Notes: generated from the letters alone by a model not told the origin. A DNA stretch of 64,000 nucleotides from Leifsonia virtsii (GCF_030433675.1 NZ_JAROCB010000001.1:955632-1019631), one strand, 5' to 3'. Numbered from the stretch's first letter, positions 29,661 through 38,352 are shown. Program-made: numbers and translations.

Positions 29661-30446
29661 TCAGGCGCGGGAGTCGAGCCAGGTGGCGTAGGGGGCGCCG
29701 TCGACGGCGTGCTCGGGGGCGAGGTTGCGGCCGGCGCGCCAGGTGGAGCCGAGCGGGCCTCCGAGCCGGATCGGGAGGATGTAGCGACGGCTGCCGCTGG
29801 CCCGCTTCCACTGCTCGGCCAGAGCGCGCGCGGACTCCACGCGGGGTCCGCCGATGTGCAGGACACCGTCCCGCTCCCCCGCGCCCTCCGCGGCGTCGAC
29901 GAGCACGCGGGCCACATCGGCCACCGCGATCGGCTGGAACCGGGTGCCCGTCGGCGAGAGCAGTGCGCCGACGGGCCGTCCCCGGTCGAAGATCGCGGTG
30001 ACGAAGTCGTGGAACTGGGTGGCGCGCACGATGCGCGTGTCCAGAGCGGAGTCGAGGTAGGCGCGCTCCTGCGCGGCCTTCGCCCGGTAGTAGCCGTACG
30101 ACGACCCCTCGATGCCGACGATGGACAGCAGCACCGCGCGGTGCACTCCGAAGCGGGCCGCGGTGTGGACCAGGTTCTGGGTTCCGGTCGCGAAGACGTT
30201 CGCGGCCTGCTTGCCCAGGCCGTTGCTGGTGTCGATGAGCACGTCGACGCCGTCGACCGCCTCCTCGAGCCCCGCCCCGGTGACGAGGTCGGTCGTCACA
30301 TAGGCGGCGCCGGGCACGTACGCCTCGGCGTCGTCGTCGGGCACCCGGCGGGCCGCGACCACCACCTCGTGCCCGCGCTCCACCGCCTCTTCGGTGACGG
30401 CGCGCCCGGCCAGGCCGGTGCCTCCGACGACGAGCACACGGGGCAT
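29661..30446 (-). CDS. NAD(P)-binding epimerase-like protein
   Basis: A 261-residue atypical SDR/NmrA-like protein. The N-terminal MPRVLVVGGTGLAGRAVTEE carries the GxxGxxG dinucleotide motif. DGVDVLIDTSNGLGK, VLLSIVGIEGSSYGYYRAKA (Y-x-x-x-K) and IVRATQFHDFV complete the pattern. It resembles predicted nucleoside-diphosphate-sugar epimerases common in actinobacteria. It starts after a GAGGGAG ribosome-binding site. It converges with glgB without an obvious hairpin in the short gap. Substrate unknown. Confidence 0.8.
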   Translation of the reverse strand: MPRVLVVGGTGLAGRAVTEEAVERGHEVVVAARRVPDDDAEAYVPGAAYVTTDLVTGAGLEEAVDGVDVLIDTSNGLGKQAANVFATGTQNLVHTAARFGVHRAVLLSIVGIEGSSYGYYRAKAAQERAYLDSALDTRIVRATQFHDFVTAIFDRGRPVGALLSPTGTRFQPIAVADVARVLVDAAEGAGERDGVLHIGGPRVESARALAEQWKRASGSRRYILPIRLGGPLGSTWRAGRNLAPEHAVDGAPYATWLDSRA

Positions 30447-30513
30447 GCGCGGTCACTCCCTCTGGTGGGGCGGACGGTGAGGATGCCGCCGGCCGGCCCG
30501 GTGGGGAGGGGCC

Positions 30514-31470
30514 TCAGTACAGCAGCGAGGCCAGCCTAGCCCTGGCCTTGGCCACCCGGGGGTCGTCGACACCCACGATCTCGAAATAGTCGAGCAGGCG
30601 GGAGCGCACCTCCTCCTTGCCCGTGGCGTCGAGCGACGGGAAGACGGAGAGCAGCCGGTCGAACGCGTCCTCGACGTGACCACCGGAGATGTCCAGGTCG
30701 GCGACGCCTAGCTGGGCAGCCGCGTCCTTCGGCGCCTCGGCCGCCGCCGTGCGCAGCTTGTCCGCGCTGTGCCCGCTCAGCCGCGCCAGGAGGCTGACCT
30801 GAGCGAGCCCGGCCACCGCCATCGCATCTCGCGGGTCCTGCGCGATCGCGGTGCGGTAGGCGCGGATCGCGCTCTCGTAGTCGCCGCGGTCGATCGCCTC
30901 GTACGCCTCGGCGTGCAGCGGGGGCAGCGGCGGCTCCGGCGCAGGCTCGGCCGCGGTGTCCGGCTCGCCGGCCGGGCCCTCGACGGCCACCGTGTCGGTG
31001 ACGCCGTTCTGGGCGGCGAGCTGCAGCAGCTGCTCGAGCACATCCTTCACCTGCTCCTCCGGCACCGCGCCGGAGAAGAGCTGGACGGGGCGCCCGGCGA
31101 CCAGCGCGGCGACGGTCGGCACGGCCGTCGCCTGGAACGCCTGGGTGAGCTGCGGGTTCGCGTCGACGTCGATGCGCACGAGCACGAGCCGGCCGCCGAA
31201 GCCGCCGACCAGGCGCTCGAGGACCGGCGAGAACTGCTTCCACTGCTCCGAGCGCTCCGTGCCCAAGTCGACCAGGACCGGGACCCGCATGGACAGGTCG
31301 ATGAAGTCGTTGAAGTTGGCGTCCGTGCCCTCGAAGTACAGGCTCGGGAGCGTCAGGGCGGCCGAGCCGGGCTGCGCGGCCGCGGCGGGCGTCCCCTCCG
31401 CCGGCCGGTTGACGAGCGAGCTGAGGTCGACGGCTCCGCGGAGATTGGTGGGCGGCGGGACGTTGCTCAT
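30514..31470 (-). CDS. Thioredoxin-fold TPR protein (YbbN-like co-chaperone)
   Basis: A 318-residue protein with an N-terminal low-complexity stretch (1-45), a thioredoxin fold (about 45-160) and TPR-like helices (about 190-318, e.g. AYEAIDRGDYESAIRAYRTA). The position of the thioredoxin CxxC reads DLGTERSEQWKQ, so it has no redox cysteines. This matches YbbN/CnoX-type proteins, which act in protein folding rather than disulfide exchange. The ATG at 31470 follows GGAGGATCA. It lies downstream of the large membrane protein on the same strand, 80 bases away. Confidence 0.8.
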   Translation of the reverse strand: MSNVPPPTNLRGAVDLSSLVNRPAEGTPAAAAQPGSAALTLPSLYFEGTDANFNDFIDLSMRVPVLVDLGTERSEQWKQFSPVLERLVGGFGGRLVLVRIDVDANPQLTQAFQATAVPTVAALVAGRPVQLFSGAVPEEQVKDVLEQLLQLAAQNGVTDTVAVEGPAGEPDTAAEPAPEPPLPPLHAEAYEAIDRGDYESAIRAYRTAIAQDPRDAMAVAGLAQVSLLARLSGHSADKLRTAAAEAPKDAAAQLGVADLDISGGHVEDAFDRLLSVFPSLDATGKEEVRSRLLDYFEIVGVDDPRVAKARARLASLLY

Positions 31471-31550
31471 TGATCCTCCAGATGCGTGCGGTTCCAGCGT
31501 TGCACGACAGACAAGCCTACTCGCGTGGGGACACCGTCCGGTGCGCCCCG

Positions 31551-33446
31551 TCAGCCGATCTGCTTGGCCGCGACGAGACCCTGGGCGAAACCGAGCAGGC
31601 GGATCTTGTCCTTCGACCCGACCGGCGGGACGTAGAACATCAGCTGGTAGTCGAACACCGACTCGACACCGGTGTTGGAGGAGGCGATCCCGCTCAGGGC
31701 GGCGGTCGTGGCGCCGGGAATGACCTGCGCGCCGGCCTCCACGACCTTGTGCAGCTGGGTCTCGCGGGGGTTGACCCAGACGATGGCGCCCGAATCGTTG
31801 GTGGCCATCGCGAGCACGTCTCCCGGCCCGACCCCCGGCGTCCAGCTCAGGGCGGAGGTGTTGCCGAACTGCTGGGCCAGCTGCTGCTGCTGCTTGAGCT
31901 TCCACGCCGCGCCGACCTGGGGCTGCAAGGTGTCGCCGGCGGAGTCGAACTGGCTCGCGTACTGGCTCTTGTCGCCGTTCATCAGGATGTCGCCGTACGC
32001 GGCGGCCACCTTCGCGGGCGGCAGGGCGAGCAGCTTCGAGTCCGGCGGCACGACGGCGGATCCGATGCTCGCCGGGGCGAGGTTCGGCACCTTCGCCTTC
32101 GGCTCGAGCGAGACGGCGTACTCGACCTTGTAGTTGTCGCGCGGCGTCTCCTGCACCATGGTCAGGGCGATGGGCGCCTGAGCGTTGCCCTTCGCGTCCT
32201 TCGGCGAGTCGATCACCGCGGCCACCGTGCGCGGCCAGGCGTCGGTCGCCTGCGGGAGGGACAGCACGATCGGGCTCGCCGGGATGGCCGGGAGCGCCGG
32301 CTCGTCCGCCTTCTTGGCGCGGATGGCGTAGTTCGCGGTGCGCAGCTGCAGCGCCGGCCCGACGAAGCGTGCCTTGGCCAGGTCGGGGCTCGCCTTCGCG
32401 TCGGCGTCGGCGGCGGACTCGGAGATGCGCTTGACGATGCGCTCCAGCTGCGGGACGGTCACCGCGGGCGGCAGCTGGTCCTTCGCGTCGGGCGCCTCGG
32501 TGGCGAGCGGCGTCGCGGTCTTCGTCGGGGTCGTGGCCGCATCCGTGCCGGTCGTGCAGCCGGTGAGGGCCAGCGCGCCGATCAGGGCTGCGGGGAGCAT
32601 GACGCGGGCGCGGCGGGTCGAGCGACGGCCGCGGGGGGTGGATTCGATCATGGCGGTCGGCTTGTACTTGGGCGCCTTCGGCAGCTTCGGCATCTTGGGG
32701 CCGCTCTTCCGGCGCGGGCCGCGCGAGCGGCGGTGCGCGTACAGGCCCCACAGGTAGAGGGCGATGCCGATCACGAGGAGGATCAGGCCGCCGATGATGA
32801 GCGGGAACGCCCACGGCGTGCTGGAGTCGACCGGCCAGGTGACGCTGACGTTCGACGGCGCCGCCTTCGTACCGTCGGAGGCGACGATGACGCTCACGTC
32901 GTCCGGGATGTTCATGCGGGTGACCTGCGCGGCCGTCCCGTCGAACTCCTCCAGCCAGAGGTCGGAGCCCGCGGGGTTCGGACCGGCCTTCGAGGCGGTG
33001 TCCGCCGTCGTCGCGGAGCCGGTGCCGGTCGCGGCGCCCGCGGCCGGAGTCGATGTGGGCGCCGGAGTCGAGGTCGAGGTCGAACCGCTGCCGCTGCCCT
33101 CGCTCGCGGCCTTCGGCGTGACGGTCTTCGTGGCGAGCTTGCCCGTCGCCTTCTGATAGCTGACGGCCACGTAGCGCTGGTCCCCGAGCCACGCCTTCAT
33201 GTCCGCTGTACGGCCGTAAGCGACCACCTGCTTGCCCGGCTCCGGCGTTCCGGTGACCGTGAGCGTCTGCTGACCGGGGTGCGCGTTCAGCACGGAGCCG
33301 TCGATCACGACGTAACGGGGATCGCCCGACACGGTCGTCGCCGCCTTGATGCTGGTCGGCGGAGCGAAGACGGTGCGCTGAGCGATCCCGGCGACGATCA
33401 TGACGGCGGCCACGACGAACGCGACGATGGCGAGTACGAAACGCAA
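31551..33446 (-). CDS. Large membrane protein with an internal lipobox-like segment
   Basis: A 631-residue protein of unknown function in two parts. Part one: a membrane segment (residues 3-22), an extracytoplasmic domain with a Ser/Thr/Pro/Ala linker (about 115-150), a second membrane helix (213-234) and a basic cytoplasmic loop rich in Lys, Arg and Pro (238-282). Part two starts with RRARVMLPAALIGALALTGC, which looks exactly like a lipoprotein signal with lipobox LTGC (Cys ~297), followed by a ~330-residue domain. No stop or frameshift separates them. The start is a TTG at 33446 with GAGGAG upstream. It is divergent from the coiled-coil gene. Confidence 0.75.
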   Translation of the reverse strand: MRFVLAIVAFVVAAVMIVAGIAQRTVFAPPTSIKAATTVSGDPRYVVIDGSVLNAHPGQQTLTVTGTPEPGKQVVAYGRTADMKAWLGDQRYVAVSYQKATGKLATKTVTPKAASEGSGSGSTSTSTPAPTSTPAAGAATGTGSATTADTASKAGPNPAGSDLWLEEFDGTAAQVTRMNIPDDVSVIVASDGTKAAPSNVSVTWPVDSSTPWAFPLIIGGLILLVIGIALYLWGLYAHRRSRGPRRKSGPKMPKLPKAPKYKPTAMIESTPRGRRSTRRARVMLPAALIGALALTGCTTGTDAATTPTKTATPLATEAPDAKDQLPPAVTVPQLERIVKRISESAADADAKASPDLAKARFVGPALQLRTANYAIRAKKADEPALPAIPASPIVLSLPQATDAWPRTVAAVIDSPKDAKGNAQAPIALTMVQETPRDNYKVEYAVSLEPKAKVPNLAPASIGSAVVPPDSKLLALPPAKVAAAYGDILMNGDKSQYASQFDSAGDTLQPQVGAAWKLKQQQQLAQQFGNTSALSWTPGVGPGDVLAMATNDSGAIVWVNPRETQLHKVVEAGAQVIPGATTAALSGIASSNTGVESVFDYQLMFYVPPVGSKDKIRLLGFAQGLVAAKQIG

Positions 33447-33638
33447 GCAGGACTCCTCATGTGCCGGAATTCGGGGGCGGGCACATTTATCCGACGATAG
33501 CGGACGTGCCTGAGAGGCAGCTAACCCTTCTCTGGACGCTCGCGCAGCCCCCCGTGCGGGCGCCGACGGCGGAATTGTAGGATCGACGCGGCACGCGAGC
33601 GGCGAGTCGACCCGAATCATCCCCCAGGAGCAACCACA
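33447..33638. promoter_or_regulatory. Divergent promoter region, membrane protein / coiled-coil gene
   Basis: A 192-base gap between divergent starts. On the plus strand TAGGAT (33578-33583) is a plausible -10 box about 55 bases before the coiled-coil GTG, which has CAGGAG as ribosome-binding site. On the minus strand TATCGT and GATAAA near 33495-33510 are candidate -10 elements for the TTG-started gene. No operator-like repeat stands out. Confidence 0.35.
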
Positions 33639-36473
33639 GTGGCCACCGACGAATCCAACTTCACGCAGGTCTTCCGCGGGTACGACAAGGACGAGGTCGA
33701 CAAGGCGCTGCAGGAGCTCCGCCGCGAGCTGATCAAGTCGAACACCCAGGCGGCGGACGCCGCGAAGGAGATCAAGCGCCTCCAGGCCCGCATCGAGGAC
33801 CTGAACGACGAGATCGAGGAGGTCGGCAGTCCCACCTACTCCGGCCTCGGCACCAAGCTCGAGAACACCCTGAGGGTGGCGGAGGAGCAGTCGACGCGCC
33901 TGATCGCGCAGGCCGACATCGACGCGGAGAAGCTGCGCGCCGGCGTCAGCGCCGAGGTGGAGAAGGTCAAGAAGGCCGCGGCCGCTCAGGCGGAGCGCAT
34001 CCTGGCCGACGCCCAGGCCCGCGCGACCACCCTGCTCGAGGACGCCCAGATCGAGTCGGGCGAGCTGCTCACCAAGACCCGCGCCGACAAGGAGACCCTC
34101 CTCACCGACGCGATGCGCGAGGCCGCCGCGATCCGCGGCGCGGTCGCGACCGAGGCCGCGGAGCTGCGCGCCACGAGCAAGCGGGAGGCCGCCGCCGTCC
34201 GCGCGGAGGCCGACCGGGAGGCGGCCGAGCTGAAGGCCGTCGCCTCGCGCGAGGCGGAGGCCGCCCGCGCCGAGGCCGCGGAGCTCGACCGGACCATCGC
34301 CGAGCGCCGGGCCGAGCTCGAGAACGCCCTGGCCGACGACCGTGCCGCCTTCGAGCGCGAGGCGGCACAGATCCGCCTCGATCTGGACCGCCGCGTCGCC
34401 GAGACGAACGACCGCCTCGCCGCGCAGGAGGCCGAGACCCGCAACGCCCTCGCCGCCGAGGCCGCGCAGGCCAGGGCCGACCTCGCCGCCGAGGTGGAGG
34501 AGCAGCGCGCCGCGCTCGCTGCCGACGTCGCCCAGACCCGCGCCGACCTGGAGAACGAGGACGCGACCACCCGGCAGGCCCTCGCCACCGAGGTCGAGCA
34601 GACGAAGAAGGCCCTCGCCGCCGAGGTCGCCCAGGCGAAGTCCGCCCTCGCCGCCGAGACGGAGCAGACCCGCTCCGCGCTCGAGAACGAGGTCACCACC
34701 ACGCGGTCCGCCCTGGCGGACGAAGTCCAGCGCACCAAGGCCGAGCTGGCCGACGAGGTGACCCGCACCCGCTCCGCCCTGGCCGAGGAGGTCGCCCGCA
34801 CGAAGTCGGAGCTGGAGACCGAGGTCACCACCACACGATCCGCCCTCGAGAACGAGGTCACCTCCACCCGCGCCGCCCTGCAGGACGAGGTGACCACGAC
34901 GACGTCGGCACTGGCCGAGCAGGTCGAGCGGACGACCAAGCAGCTCGCCGACGACGAGCTGCAGACGCGCAGCGCTCTGGAGAAGGAGTCCACCGAGACC
35001 CGTGCCGCGCTGGAGGCGGACCGCGTCGCGACCGCCGCCGCCCTCGCGGCCGACCGGGAGCAGACCGCGAGCGAACTGGCGGCCGAGGTCGAGCAGACCC
35101 GCACGCGCCTCGCCGCGGACGCCGAGCGGCAGCGCCGCGAGCTCGAGGCGGAGGCGGCGCAGCTGCGGGCCGACCTGGCGACCGAGGTCGACACCGCGCG
35201 CACCGCACTGGCGGACGAGATCGCCCGCGAGCGCAGCGCCGTCGAGGCCGAGCTCGCCGCCGAGCGCGCCCGCCTCGCCGCCGAGGTGGAGTCGACCACC
35301 ACCGCTCTCGCGGCGGAGGTCGCCCAGACGAAGTCGGCCCTCGAGACCGAGGTCGCCACCACGAAGGCCGCGCTCGCCGCCGAGGTGGAGCAGACGAAGT
35401 CCGCCCTCGAGACCGAGGTCACCACGACGAAGGCCGCCCTGGCCGACGAGGTGGAGCGCACCCGCACCGAGCTGGCCGCCGAGGTCGAGCAGACCAAGGG
35501 CGAGCTTGCGGCCGAGGTCGAGCAGACGAAGTCCGCCCTCGAGACCGAGGTGAGCACCACCAAGGCCGCCCTCGCCGCCGAGGTCGAGCAGACGAAGTCC
35601 ACTCTCGCCGCCGACCGCGAGCAGACCGCGAGCGAGCTGGCCGCCGAGACGGAGCAGACCCGCTCCCGCCTGGCCGAGGACGTGCGCCGCACGACGGTCG
35701 AGCTGGAGGACCTCCGGACCACCACCGCCACCGAGCTGGCCGACCAGCGCGAGCAGCAGCGGCTGGAGCTGGAGCGCGAGGCCGAGCGCACGCGCGTCGA
35801 GCTCGCGACGGAGACCGAGCAGTCCCGCGTCGACCTGGAGAAGGAGACGGCCCAGGCGCGCGCCGCCCTCGCCGCCGAGGTCGCCGAGGCCAGGACGTCG
35901 CTCGAGGCCGAGCTGGCCGAGCGGAAGGCCGCGTTCGAGCAGGAGGCCGCCGGCGCCCGCGCCGCCCTCGAGAGCGAGCTCGCCACGCTGCGCACCATGA
36001 CGCAGAAAGAGGCGGAGGCCCGCAGGCACGAGATCGAGCAGGCCCGCATCGACCTCGACGTCGAGCTGCGCGCTCGCCGCGACGAAGCGGAGAAGGAGTA
36101 CCTCGCCCGGCACCAGGAGGCGGTGGCGCAGACGCAGAAGTACCTGGACGAGGCGAACGTGCAGCTCGCCGACGCGGTGAAGCGCACAGCGCAGGCCCGC
36201 TCCGAGGCGGAGGCCTTCGAGGCCGAGGCGCGACGCACCGTCACCGAGGCTCGCAAGCAGGCCGAGGAGACCGCCTCCGAGGTCATCCGCGACGCCGAGG
36301 AGCGTTCGGCCGCCCTCCTGGAGGAGACGGAGGAGCGCACGCAACGCCTGGTCGCCGACGCGGAAGAGCGGCTCGCCCAGATTAGGATCGAGCGAGAGGC
36401 CGTCGCCGGGTACTTCGAGAACCTGCGCGGTGTACTCCAGCAGGCCGAGAAGGCGACCGCCGACCGCGAGTGA
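33639..36473 (+). CDS. Giant hendecad coiled-coil protein with DivIVA-like N-terminus
   Basis: A 944-residue, almost entirely helical protein. The N-terminal SNFTQVFRGYDKDEVDKALQ matches the membrane-targeting start of DivIVA/Wag31 proteins. From about residue 270 to 786 the sequence is ~47 uninterrupted 11-residue repeats, typified by ALAAEVEQTKS and ALETEVTTTKA, with hydrophobic residues at fixed positions. It contains no enzyme motif. The organisation recalls the Streptomyces polarity proteins Scy and FilP, and I infer a scaffold or intermediate-filament-like role in polar growth or the envelope. The GTG start follows CAGGAG. An AI-2E-type permease follows 31 bases downstream. Confidence 0.85.
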   Translation: MATDESNFTQVFRGYDKDEVDKALQELRRELIKSNTQAADAAKEIKRLQARIEDLNDEIEEVGSPTYSGLGTKLENTLRVAEEQSTRLIAQADIDAEKLRAGVSAEVEKVKKAAAAQAERILADAQARATTLLEDAQIESGELLTKTRADKETLLTDAMREAAAIRGAVATEAAELRATSKREAAAVRAEADREAAELKAVASREAEAARAEAAELDRTIAERRAELENALADDRAAFEREAAQIRLDLDRRVAETNDRLAAQEAETRNALAAEAAQARADLAAEVEEQRAALAADVAQTRADLENEDATTRQALATEVEQTKKALAAEVAQAKSALAAETEQTRSALENEVTTTRSALADEVQRTKAELADEVTRTRSALAEEVARTKSELETEVTTTRSALENEVTSTRAALQDEVTTTTSALAEQVERTTKQLADDELQTRSALEKESTETRAALEADRVATAAALAADREQTASELAAEVEQTRTRLAADAERQRRELEAEAAQLRADLATEVDTARTALADEIARERSAVEAELAAERARLAAEVESTTTALAAEVAQTKSALETEVATTKAALAAEVEQTKSALETEVTTTKAALADEVERTRTELAAEVEQTKGELAAEVEQTKSALETEVSTTKAALAAEVEQTKSTLAADREQTASELAAETEQTRSRLAEDVRRTTVELEDLRTTTATELADQREQQRLELEREAERTRVELATETEQSRVDLEKETAQARAALAAEVAEARTSLEAELAERKAAFEQEAAGARAALESELATLRTMTQKEAEARRHEIEQARIDLDVELRARRDEAEKEYLARHQEAVAQTQKYLDEANVQLADAVKRTAQARSEAEAFEAEARRTVTEARKQAEETASEVIRDAEERSAALLEETEERTQRLVADAEERLAQIRIEREAVAGYFENLRGVLQQAEKATADRE

Positions 36474-36504
36474 AGCTGCCCGCGACCGACCATAGGGGGA
36501 ACCC

Positions 36505-37542
36505 GTGAAGATCCAGAACCCGTTCCGCCTCGGACTGATCGGCACCCTCGGCGTCGGGCTCGGGATCCTCATCCTGAGCGCCATCACGAGCCTGGCGACG
36601 ATCATCACCTACATCGGCGCGGCGCTGTTCCTCGCGCTCGGCATCGAGCCGCTGATCTCGTTCCTCGAGCGCAGGCGGTTCCCCCGCTGGCTCGCGCTTG
36701 TCGTCACCCTCGTGATCATCATCGGCGCGTTCGTCGGACTCATCTGGGCCATCGTGCCGATCGCGGTCGGACAGGCCACGCAGCTGGTGCAGAACACCAT
36801 CTCCTGGGTGAACAACGGCGGCGCGGAGGACTGGTTCCTCAGCCTTCAGCACCAGTTCCCGTCGGTCATCAACCAGCAGAACATCGACGCGGTCACCCAA
36901 TGGCTGCAGCAGAACCTGCCGGACATCACCTCGAAGGTGCTGCAGACGGGCGTCGGGATCGTGCAGGGCGCCTTCGGCGTGATCATCGTCATCATCCTGA
37001 CCATCTACTTCACGGCGTCGCTGCCGAGCATCAAGCGCTCGGCCTACCAGCTGGTCCCCGCCTCCCGCCGGGCGCGCTTCGCCGACCTCGGCGACCAGAT
37101 CACCGACTCGGTCGGCAAGTACGTCATGGGCCAGGTGGCGCTGGCCCTCGTCAACGGCGTGCTGAGCGCGATCTTCCTGACCGTGATCGGAGCGAAGTTC
37201 CCCATCCTGCTCGCCTCGATCGCGTTCTTCTTCTCGCTGATCCCGCTCGTCGGAACCATCACCGGCTCGGTCATCATCGTGGCCGTGTGCTTCCTGTCCG
37301 GGACGCCGACCGCGATCACCGCCGCCATCTACTACCTGATCTACATGCAGGTGGAGGCCTACTTCTTGAGCCCGCGCATCATGAACCGGGCGGTCTCGGT
37401 CCCCGGAGCCCTGGTGGTCGTCGCCGCCCTCGCCGGCGGCACGCTGCTCGGCATCCTCGGCGCGCTGGTCGCCATCCCGTTCGCCGCCGCGATCCTGCTG
37501 ATCGTCAAGCAGGTCGTCATCCCGCGCCAGAACGAGCTCTAG
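36505..37542 (+). CDS. AI-2E/PerM-family transporter
   Basis: A 345-residue polytopic membrane protein of the AI-2E transporter (PerM/YdbI) family. There are about eight hydrophobic segments: two near the N-terminus (LGLIGTLGVGLGILILS and ITYIGAALFLALGIEPL), ALVVTLVIIIGAFVGLIWAI, a soluble helical loop (about 95-145), and the conserved C-terminal block FPILLASIAFFFSLIPLVGT and GGTLLGILGALVAIPFAA. The family exports small molecules or ions; real substrates are mostly unknown. The GTG start lies 31 bases after the coiled-coil gene, suggesting co-transcription. Confidence 0.85.
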   Translation: MKIQNPFRLGLIGTLGVGLGILILSAITSLATIITYIGAALFLALGIEPLISFLERRRFPRWLALVVTLVIIIGAFVGLIWAIVPIAVGQATQLVQNTISWVNNGGAEDWFLSLQHQFPSVINQQNIDAVTQWLQQNLPDITSKVLQTGVGIVQGAFGVIIVIILTIYFTASLPSIKRSAYQLVPASRRARFADLGDQITDSVGKYVMGQVALALVNGVLSAIFLTVIGAKFPILLASIAFFFSLIPLVGTITGSVIIVAVCFLSGTPTAITAAIYYLIYMQVEAYFLSPRIMNRAVSVPGALVVVAALAGGTLLGILGALVAIPFAAAILLIVKQVVIPRQNEL

Positions 37543-37546
37543 CCCG

Positions 37547-37609
37547 CCCCGAGTTGCACGTCGTGGCGGCTATTCCACTCGAATAGCCGCCACGACGTGC
37601 AACTCGGGG
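37547..37609. terminator. Perfect 29-bp palindromic hairpin (GAGTTGCACGTCGTGG family)
   Basis: Arms 37547-37575 and 37581-37609 are perfectly complementary over 29 bp with a 5-base loop. It lies between convergent genes, 4 bases after one stop and 2 before the other, so it should terminate both. It is the intact member of a family with copies at 18647-18703 and 105-120. Confidence 0.8.
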
Positions 37610-37611
37610 AG

Positions 37612-38352
37612 TCAGCGCGCGGGCGGCGGCCATTCGGTGGGGAGGGGAAGTGCGGCGGGGTTCAGGCGCTGCACGATCTCGGAGAGCACGCGGCGGGTCT
37701 GGTTCTCCCCCACCCACAGGTGCTTTCCGCCCTCCACGTTCACGAGCTCGATCTGCGGAACGGGCGCGAACCGCTCCGCGGCCTCCGCCGGTCGCAGATA
37801 GTCGTCGTGCTCCGGGATGAGCGCGACCATCGGTCGCCGGTCGCCGGCCCACGCCGCGAGGTGCTCCGGCTTCGCGCGGTGCAGCGGCGGCGACAGCAGG
37901 ATGACGCCCTCCATCGGCAGCTCGCGCCCGTACATCAGGGCGAGCTCGGTGCCGAACGACCAGCCCAGCAGCCACGGATGGGGAAGCCCGCGCTCCGCCA
38001 CGAACGCCATCGCCGCCTCCACGTCGTGACGCTCGCCCACACCGTGGTCGAACGCGCCCTGGCTGCGCCCGCGCGGCGACGCCGTGCCGCGGGTGTTGAA
38101 GCGCAGCACCGCGATGTCGGCCAGTGCGGGGAGCCGGCCCGCGGCCTTGCGCAGGATGTGCGAGTCCATGAACCCGCCACCGGTCGGCAGCGGGTGGAGG
38201 GTGACGAGCGTCGCCACGGGCGTCCGGTCGAGCGGCGCGGCAAGCTCGCCCACCAGCGTGAGCCCGTCGGCGGTGTGCAGCTCGATCTCCTCGCGCCGCG
38301 CGGGCAGCTCGATGCCGCCGCGGATCTCGGTCGTCGTTCCCTCGGTGCTCAT
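37612..38352 (-). CDS. Alpha/beta hydrolase (dienelactone hydrolase-like)
   Basis: A 246-residue alpha/beta hydrolase. The nucleophile elbow is GWSFGTELALMYG near residue 128. The oxyanion region is TLVTLHPLPTGGGFMDSHI, the acid lies in ALIPEHDDYLRP and the His in EGGKHLWVG. Its size and motifs resemble the KANL3/Tex30-like and dienelactone-hydrolase-like group. It is cytoplasmic, with no signal peptide. Its ATG overlaps the stop of the zinc-ribbon gene (ATGA at 38349-38352), so the two are coupled. Substrate unknown. Confidence 0.83.
   Translation of the reverse strand: MSTEGTTTEIRGGIELPARREEIELHTADGLTLVGELAAPLDRTPVATLVTLHPLPTGGGFMDSHILRKAAGRLPALADIAVLRFNTRGTASPRGRSQGAFDHGVGERHDVEAAMAFVAERGLPHPWLLGWSFGTELALMYGRELPMEGVILLSPPLHRAKPEHLAAWAGDRRPMVALIPEHDDYLRPAEAAERFAPVPQIELVNVEGGKHLWVGENQTRRVLSEIVQRLNPAALPLPTEWPPPAR

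Noticed and set aside
32649-32651. ATG inside the 31551-33446 gene as the start of a separate lipoprotein gene
   Set aside because: It begins a perfect lipoprotein signal, but there is no ribosome-binding site or TANNNT box in front of it and no stop codon upstream in frame. I kept one gene and reported the anomaly.
33986-36493. Long minus-strand open frame opposite the coiled-coil gene
   Set aside because: It mirrors the 33-bp repeats as Ser/Ala/Arg-rich low complexity. The plus frame has a ribosome-binding site, a DivIVA-like N-terminus and regular heptad/hendecad hydrophobic positions.
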